Below are positions 38,362 through 42,278 of a DNA stretch of 42,278 nt, piece after piece. Source of the stretch: a virus. A model generated the notes under the pieces. That model had not been told where the DNA came from, made no database searches, and saw only the letters and a program-made list of their open reading frames with translations. The stretch lies in IMG/VR virus record IMGVR_UViG_3300024343_000029, positions 1 to 42,278 of that record; one strand, given 5' to 3'. Position 1 is the stretch's first letter. Every line of letters starts with the position of its first letter. The position numbers were made by a program, and so were the translations under genes.

Positions 38362-38602
38362 TAGGTAGATTTTTTGTAATAAATGTCCATAGCTGTTTAA
38401 GATCAGTCAGGTCACTATTATCAATAGTAGGGAGATATAGTCCTGGAATGCTATCCTCTATTTCCATAAGCATTTCAATTAATGAGAGGCTATCAACATT
38501 AAAATCACTGAAAGGCCTACCACTCATTATATCATCTTCTGTTATCTCTATATTGTTTAATTCATTACATACTTCGATTATCTTTTCGGTAACTAAATCC
38601 AT
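38354..38602 (-). CDS. Acyl (or peptidyl) carrier protein
   Basis: An 82-residue acidic four-helix protein. The phosphopantetheine site is FNVDSLSLIEMLMEIED, with Ser38 in the D-S-L motif (Asp37, Leu39), and helix 2 acidic residues follow as in ACPs. A good AGGAG ribosome site precedes ATG 38602. It would be activated by the AcpS-type gene at the head of the operon and carry an acyl or aminoacyl thioester. Whether it works with fatty acyl or amino acid groups cannot be told. Confidence 0.85.
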   Translation of the reverse strand: MDLVTEKIIEVCNELNNIEITEDDIMSGRPFSDFNVDSLSLIEMLMEIEDSIPGLYLPTIDNSDLTDLKQLWTFITKNLPNE

Positions 38603-38611
38603 ATTATACTC

Positions 38612-39517
38612 CTAATATCCAAATTCATTTTCTTTGACATGCTCAAAAAATGGTGCCACATTGAAATCCTGTGTAACTCTGCCACGTCGCTCACTCAATG
38701 GATCTGGTATACCAACATCCTTATCAGAAATCCAGTTTGTTAATTTAATCCATCTACCACGTGTTATAGTCCTTGCACCATATTCTAACGGGAACAGCAC
38801 AGTGTTTTGTTCTTTATTCATTGCGTACCCGCTTTTTTCTTTGAATTCCCATATATAATCTTCTGATATGTTAAATTGAGTGGCACATAGTGATACAAGT
38901 TCTTTCATTGTGATGGCTTTACTATCATCTTCCATATATCTTCCTATCTGGCCTACATTTTTAATACGTATAAGAATATCCTTAACATCGTGTGTATCAA
39001 CCAAATGTAATAATCGAGCGGGTGCTTCTTCATTTATACCACTTGCGATAATCGTTCCTGTTTCAGTACGAACATTATTCTTAATCAAATTTGAAAATGC
39101 TTGTAACTTTTTCTTGGCACATCGCATTTCATCTATTGCTTCGTACCAGTCATCATTATCCACACCATTCATGCTAATGTATACTACGTTCAATCCATAA
39201 TCCATTAACATTTTAAGATATTTCTCATGTGATAGTCTTAGACCATTGGTAAGTAATCCCATCCTGTGTCCATTATCTTTTATCGCCTTAATAAATTCTG
39301 GAAGCTGCCGGTTCATAGTTGGTTCTGCCCCTATAAGTCTTATAGTAATAGGAGCGGGAAGTCTGGACAAGAAATCTTTAAATCTTTCTAAATCCATATC
39401 TGGATGATCTCTGTTAGGTATGTAGCAGTTTTTACATGTCATGTTACATTTATGTGTTATGTCTGCTATAATAACCTGATAATAATTATTTTCTGGCGAA
39501 ACTTCATTGTATGTCAT
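38612..39517 (-). CDS. Radical SAM enzyme
   Basis: A 301-residue protein with the canonical cluster motif ITHKCNMTCKNCY (Cys24, Cys28, Cys31), followed by ITIRLIGAEPTMNRQL (GGEP-like SAM loop), MGLLTNGLRL and VYISMNGVDND, as in MoaA/PqqE-type radical SAM proteins. There is no obvious SPASM cysteine cluster at the C-terminus. It has no ribosome site, but a late-type box GATAAATA ends 5 nt before its ATG. In this operon it probably modifies a carrier-bound or released substrate. It would need [4Fe-4S] supply. Confidence 0.85.
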   Translation of the reverse strand: MTYNEVSPENNYYQVIIADITHKCNMTCKNCYIPNRDHPDMDLERFKDFLSRLPAPITIRLIGAEPTMNRQLPEFIKAIKDNGHRMGLLTNGLRLSHEKYLKMLMDYGLNVVYISMNGVDNDDWYEAIDEMRCAKKKLQAFSNLIKNNVRTETGTIIASGINEEAPARLLHLVDTHDVKDILIRIKNVGQIGRYMEDDSKAITMKELVSLCATQFNISEDYIWEFKEKSGYAMNKEQNTVLFPLEYGARTITRGRWIKLTNWISDKDVGIPDPLSERRGRVTQDFNVAPFFEHVKENEFGY

Positions 39518-39521
39518 ATTA

Positions 39522-39911
39522 TTATTTATCTTTCGTATTTTCCACTATAACAAACGCTATCACATGTGTAAGTTCGTCACTGACACTCAGGTGTGTTATC
39601 TTATTATTTAATAGTCCACTTTGGTGTATTTTTTCTGAAAATCTAACATAGGGTTTGCCGCCATCTGATGTGTATCCTATGTCGCATGGAGAAAATGGCG
39701 TTGTAAAACCAGTACCATATGCCTTAACAACTGCTTCCTTTACAGCCCAGCATTTAGAAAGATATTTTACCCTATCATGTTTTTTTATGTATATGGCGTA
39801 TTCGTCATTAGAAAGTATACGTGCTGCAAACGCATTACCACGTCTACTATAGATCTTGTGTATACGATCAACCAGAACTATGTCTACTCCTGTGCCATGT
39901 ATAGACATCAT
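39522..39911 (-). CDS. AcpS-type 4'-phosphopantetheinyl transferase
   Basis: A 129-residue protein of AcpS length. Motif 1 is HGTGVDIVLVDRI (Asp10 magnesium ligand), and motif 3 is KCWAVKEAVVKAYG (Glu59, Lys62/63), both signature regions of group I PPTases; a downstream FSPCDIGYTSDGGKP and HLSVSDELTHVIAFVIVE are also typical. It transfers phosphopantetheine from CoA to Ser38 of the ACP encoded two genes downstream. Start 39911 (or 39908) is preceded by GGAGGAAT. First gene of the minus-strand cassette. Confidence 0.88.
   Translation of the reverse strand: MMSIHGTGVDIVLVDRIHKIYSRRGNAFAARILSNDEYAIYIKKHDRVKYLSKCWAVKEAVVKAYGTGFTTPFSPCDIGYTSDGGKPYVRFSEKIHQSGLLNNKITHLSVSDELTHVIAFVIVENTKDK
39523..39530 (-). 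promoter_or_regulatory. T4-type late promoter box, 5 nt before an ATG
   Basis: Read on the minus strand, GATAAATA overlaps the AcpS-like gene's stop and ends exactly 5 nt before the radical SAM ATG (39517). No Shine-Dalgarno intervenes. Confidence 0.45.
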
Positions 39912-39927
39912 GATTCCTCCACTACAT

Positions 39928-39957
39928 AGTATATATCTTTTCAAAAAAAAACTTCAA
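39928..39957 (-). promoter_or_regulatory. Candidate promoter of the carrier-protein cassette
   Basis: On the minus strand: TTGAAG (39957-39952), 18 bp, TATACT (39933-39928). It is back-to-back with the plus-strand early promoter, whose TTGACA starts 8 bp away. Confidence 0.55.
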
Positions 39958-39964
39958 AAAGCTC

Positions 39965-39993
39965 TTGACAAACCAAGGCGTATTGCTTATATT
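39965..39993 (+). promoter_or_regulatory. Repeated early promoter, copy 4
   Basis: TTGACA (39965-39970), conserved 17-bp spacer (variant AAGGCGTATT), TATATT (39988-39993). In the leader GCGA (40004-40007) can pair with TCGC (40022-40025) around AAAAGGAG. Confidence 0.88.
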
Positions 39994-40026
39994 AGTAGTG
40001 TAGGCGATAGAGAAAAGGAGTTCGCT

Positions 40027-40251
40027 ATGTGGGCAGTTGAAGCACGTAACTACGGTGAGGAGCCTGACTACTGGTACATGAGCGGCTTGACTGAAGCTGA
40101 ATCACGTAAGCGTCACGCTGTACTGTCAAACAGCGGCAAGTGGGCAATGGTCCGTAGTTGGGATCTTGTTGCTGAATGGGAGCGTGAGGCTGCTGATCGT
40201 CGCATTGCGCAGTGGGCCAAGGAACGCGAAGATGGTATTGGTGAAGGTTAA
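40027..40251 (+). CDS. Early hypothetical protein (74 residues)
   Basis: The start at 40027 was chosen from the AAAAGGAG site and the promoter at 39965; the longer frame reads through the promoter. A helical charged protein with many Trp, Glu and Arg: MWAVEARNYGEEPDYWYMSG, TEAESRKRHAVLSNSGKWAM, then DRRIAQWAKEREDGIGEG. No family recognised. It is monocistronic between two copies of the repeated promoter. Confidence 0.55.
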   Translation: MWAVEARNYGEEPDYWYMSGLTEAESRKRHAVLSNSGKWAMVRSWDLVAEWEREAADRRIAQWAKEREDGIGEG

Positions 40252-40269
40252 GTTTGTTAAAAATAACAC

Positions 40270-40298
40270 TTGACAAACCAAGGCGTATTGCTTATATT
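40270..40298 (+). promoter_or_regulatory. Repeated early promoter, copy 5
   Basis: TTGACA (40270-40275), spacer identical to copy 4, TATATT (40293-40298). The leader matches copy 1 (AGACAGC...GAGGACGCTAAA); AGC (40311-40313) can pair with GCT (40326-40328) around AGAGGA. Confidence 0.88.
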
Positions 40299-40331
40299 AG
40301 TAGTGTAGACAGCAAAACAGAGGACGCTAAA

Positions 40332-40733
40332 ATGTTTACTTACGATGAAGACATCTTTAGCGACATGTACAAGGACGCTTACGGTTTCCGGCCTCGTGGG
40401 CATGAGTTCTATAAGGCTACTCCTGAGCGTAAGCAGGAAATCTGGGACTACATGCAGCAAGATTTCCTCCAGGAAATGGTGCGTGAGGAGAAAGCGAAAG
40501 CTGAAGCTATTACAGCCTTTGAAGACTGGATCGAAAAGTGCTACGAGTATGCTGTTGGCTGTCCTTCGCGTGAAGACGTTCTCCGCTGGATGACTGAAGG
40601 TGAAAAGTTCTATAACCAGCAAGATGTTGAGCATTGGGTCTGGAAACAAGGAATTCTGTTCACCGACTATGGCAAAGAACTCGTCAAAGAGTTGATGGAC
40701 ATTGTAACTTTTGAAGAGTGGGAGGCTGAATAA
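40332..40733 (+). CDS. Early hypothetical protein (133 residues)
   Basis: First gene of a unit of at least two coupled genes. Acidic and helical, with many Trp/Tyr/Glu: FTYDEDIFSDMYKDAYGFRP, EKAKAEAITAFEDWIEKCYE and QDVEHWVWKQGILFTDYGKE. AGAGGA site. Start 40332 chosen because the longer frame reads through the promoter. No family recognised. The stop overlaps the next start (TAATG). Confidence 0.58.
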   Translation: MFTYDEDIFSDMYKDAYGFRPRGHEFYKATPERKQEIWDYMQQDFLQEMVREEKAKAEAITAFEDWIEKCYEYAVGCPSREDVLRWMTEGEKFYNQQDVEHWVWKQGILFTDYGKELVKELMDIVTFEEWEAE

Positions 40734-40921
40734 TGGGTATTAAGTTTCTAGGTTACTATACCGTTGAAATGATCACCGATGACATGACTGATTTGCTTTT
40801 TACACGGCATCGCGATCAATTCATGGTCAATGCAACAGAACTAGTCACTACATTTAAAGATTATGAAACTGCCAAGTCAGTTGCTGAATCATTAAATCAT
40901 CTGATGGATAATATAGAATAA
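40733..40921 (+). CDS. Hypothetical 62-residue protein
   Basis: TAATG-coupled to the upstream gene. A small alpha/beta protein (IKFLGYYTVEMITDDMTDLL; FKDYETAKSVAESLNHLMDN). No family recognised; the composition resembles small early phage proteins that bind host enzymes, but that is only analogy. Confidence 0.52.
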   Translation: MGIKFLGYYTVEMITDDMTDLLFTRHRDQFMVNATELVTTFKDYETAKSVAESLNHLMDNIE

Positions 40922-40937
40922 TTGGAGAGAAACATAA

Positions 40938-41126
40938 ATGTCACCACACAAACAAGAACTACTTAATCAGATAGAGCTGATGCAGGATGTACTAGCTATG
41001 TACAGCAAAGTGTCCAGAAGCAATGATTTTTCTAAAAAGGTACAAGATTACGCAGTATCGCGTACCATTGCCGTTTCAGCTGATCGTAAGAAACTGCTGG
41101 ACCAATTTAGTAAAATAATGGAATAA
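40938..41126 (+). CDS. Small helical protein (62 residues)
   Basis: GGAGAGA ribosome site at 40924-40930. Almost entirely helical with heptad character: HKQELLNQIELMQDVLAMYS, KVSRSNDFSKKVQDYAVSRT, ADRKKLLDQFSKIME. Probably a coiled-coil dimer. No family recognised. Confidence 0.52.
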   Translation: MSPHKQELLNQIELMQDVLAMYSKVSRSNDFSKKVQDYAVSRTIAVSADRKKLLDQFSKIME

Positions 41127-41129
41127 TGT

Positions 41130-41825
41130 ATGACTAGTTTTGTCTGGGATCTTGAGGACCTGAAAGATACACGTAAAAGTAATCTTATGCCCTTCAGCGT
41201 ACTGGAAGCTATGAGCTATACCATTAGCTACATGAATAATACAGATGATTCAGTAAAGAATGATCTAGTAGAGCTAATGAGGGAATTGGAGTCACGTCAG
41301 ACAGGACGCTGGTTGCATGATAACACTAAAGCTGCCAAAGACATGCTGGAGTTCTGGGGCTTTGAGATGATGCAAAATCGTCTAGTAGGGCGTGATCTTA
41401 CCAATTGGCAAAAGACAGTAAGCAAGCTGACATCAAACCCACATCAGCGTATTATCCAAGACGATCTCCGTGTGATCATCACACTGCCCAAGTTTACTGA
41501 TTTACAAAAACGCTATCACAGGTATGCTGAACAGTACAAAACTGTTACAGGAATGCCGTACGACTATGTTGGGTATCTTACACTTGAAGACACTTATCAG
41601 CACGACACCACACACAAAAACAGAACAGTGTATGCCTTCCGTTCTCCAGAAGATCACTTGTATCTTTACGAGTTTAACAGCCGTTATGATTATGAAAAGC
41701 GTAAGTTCTTTGATGCGGTGTTGTCACTAAGCAATAACCGTCTACTTGTATCAGCACGTACACAGCGGCGGTCACTTACAGCAAATATGAATGCGATAAA
41801 GATCACTTTTTTAGACGAAATCTAA
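41130..41825 (+). CDS. Hypothetical 231-residue protein
   Basis: Starts 3 bases after the previous stop. Soluble, rich in Thr, Arg, Tyr and Leu: SFVWDLEDLKDTRKSNLMPF, DMLEFWGFEMMQNRLVGRDL, YHRYAEQYKTVTGMPYDYVG, and a basic C-terminus (SARTQRRSLTANMNAIKITF). The first part is helical, the last beta-rich. No family recognised. The following 178 bases carry no gene and end in an early promoter; a short dyad at 41880-41894 is the only other structure seen there. Confidence 0.52.
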   Translation: MTSFVWDLEDLKDTRKSNLMPFSVLEAMSYTISYMNNTDDSVKNDLVELMRELESRQTGRWLHDNTKAAKDMLEFWGFEMMQNRLVGRDLTNWQKTVSKLTSNPHQRIIQDDLRVIITLPKFTDLQKRYHRYAEQYKTVTGMPYDYVGYLTLEDTYQHDTTHKNRTVYAFRSPEDHLYLYEFNSRYDYEKRKFFDAVLSLSNNRLLVSARTQRRSLTANMNAIKITFLDEI

Positions 41826-41949
41826 AAAATTTTAATGAAGAATAATATTATGGAAGCATAGGTAGATCCTGGCTGGTTCATCAACAGTGTTGATAGCGAA
41901 AAAATATATCCTGCATCGAAAAAAATCTTAGGAATCTGGCAAAAAACAC

Positions 41950-41978
41950 TTGACAAACCAAGACGTATTGCTTATATT
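41950..41978 (+). promoter_or_regulatory. Repeated early promoter, copy 6
   Basis: TTGACA (41950-41955), conserved spacer, TATATT (41973-41978). The leader is of the AAGCAACGGAGATA type, but the downstream half reads TAGCA, so the AGCA/TGCT stem is not formed here. Confidence 0.88.
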
Positions 41979-42003
41979 AGTAATGTAAGCAACGGAGATA
42001 GCA

Positions 42004-42153
42004 ATGCGTGAAGCAATCCTGAACTACATCGCAGCGTGTGAAAAGAACATCGCTAACTACATGCTGATTGAAGATGCAGATGAACGCCAACGTGCTCTTG
42101 ATGCCGCATATGGCATGAAAGCAGATTTTGAAGCTATGCTGGAGGACCTGTAA
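42004..42153 (+). CDS. Early hypothetical protein (49 residues)
   Basis: Behind early promoter copy 6 and a CGGAGA site. A helical acidic protein (REAILNYIAACEKNIANYML; DADERQRALDAAYGMKADFE). Its stop overlaps the next start (TAATG). No family recognised. Confidence 0.55.
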   Translation: MREAILNYIAACEKNIANYMLIEDADERQRALDAAYGMKADFEAMLEDL

Positions 42154-42278
42154 TGGCTTATATGTTTGAAATGGAAGTTGTTAAAGCGTGGAACACTGCT
42201 ATTGCTCGTGAGGAAAACTGGAAGCCCACTGGCCCACGTTGGACCTTCGTTGACAGTGACATGTATATGGATGTGATG
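42153..42278 (+). CDS. Early hypothetical protein (3' partial)
   Basis: Open from ATG 42153 to the window end (42 codons, no stop). TAATG-coupled to the upstream gene, with GGAGG at 42141-42145. Visible part: AYMFEMEVVKAWNTAIAREE, then WKPTGPRWTFVDSDMYMD. Too short to classify. Confidence 0.5.
   Translation, partial: MAYMFEMEVVKAWNTAIAREENWKPTGPRWTFVDSDMYMDVM

Noticed and set aside
41880-41894. Dyad ATCAAC-AGT-GTTGAT as a terminator or operator
   Set aside because: Only 6 bp with a 3-base gap, no T run, and no matching copies noticed elsewhere; it may be chance.
41826-42003. tRNA or other structured RNA in the longest gene-free gap (178 bases)
   Set aside because: No cloverleaf, T-loop GGTTCRANNCC or acceptor pairing was seen; only an early promoter at its end.
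1-42278. CRISPR array, insertion sequence, integrase or attachment site
   Set aside because: No regularly spaced direct repeats, no transposase or integrase motifs and no terminal inverted repeats were seen; the promoter repeats are too far apart and are regulatory.

Overview
The window reads as part of the genome of a T4-type tailed phage (myovirus), probably marine and close in style to cyanophages and pelagiphages. The diagnostic genes are a family B DNA polymerase (gp43 type, 9304-11988), a sliding-clamp loader ATPase (gp44 type, 30431-31357), a DsbA-like late-transcription protein (8235-8489), a gp1-like dNMP kinase (13761-14288), a gp31-like co-chaperonin (28353-28658), MazG, and T4-style late promoter boxes of the form NATAAATA. 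The host is most likely a Gram-negative bacterium, perhaps an alphaproteobacterium: there are two lipoproteins, a SleB/CwlJ-type lysin, an SbmA/BacA-type inner-membrane transporter and a TolQ/TolR-like pair. That host call is inference. No tRNA, rRNA, CRISPR array or transposon was seen. No gene-free stretch exceeds 300 bases.

Layout. (1) 1-8171: virion-associated or morphogenesis-type proteins built from recurring phage modules (ParB-like, EF-hand/dockerin-like, zinc-ribbon and basic peptides), mixed with AT-rich cargo genes (GNAT, sulfotransferase-like). (2) 8235-11988: DsbA-like protein, methyltransferase-like protein and DNA polymerase. (3) 12742-17871: small early genes driven by a dispersed, nearly identical promoter cassette, plus one isolated small gene at 15951-16172 with its own late promoter and terminator. 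(4) 17880-25872: metabolic and surface cargo. This includes a eukaryote-type phosphomannomutase-like phosphatase, a lysin, three SGNH-like proteins, a 2OG-Fe(II) oxygenase, a QueD homologue, a seven-iron ferredoxin, an FTR1-like iron permease and an ABM-fold (heme-oxygenase-like) protein. (5) 25874-31357: Apt, an A-type Fe-S carrier, MazG, a truncated DnaE-like protein, co-chaperonin, ClpP-like protease and clamp loader. (6) 31466-35429: an envelope operon with TolQ/ExbB/MotA-like and TolR/ExbD/MotB-like proteins, two small membrane proteins, a membrane-anchored ClpP-fold protein and an SbmA/BacA transporter. (7) 35507-37266: small genes ending at a perfect bidirectional terminator. (8) 37285-39911, minus strand: a compact carrier-protein cassette (AcpS-type phosphopantetheinyl transferase, radical SAM enzyme, acyl carrier protein, alpha/beta hydrolase with a predicted Cys nucleophile). 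(9) 39965-42278: more early genes under the repeated promoter.

The most interesting systems are the minus-strand carrier-protein cassette, the proton-channel/SbmA envelope operon, the iron module, and the regulatory architecture. The last comprises a conserved early promoter with a small covarying hairpin around the Shine-Dalgarno, a shared promoter type for genes 43 and 44, and three late boxes placed exactly 5 nt before a start codon lacking a Shine-Dalgarno. All function assignments are by motif recognition by eye; no database search was run.
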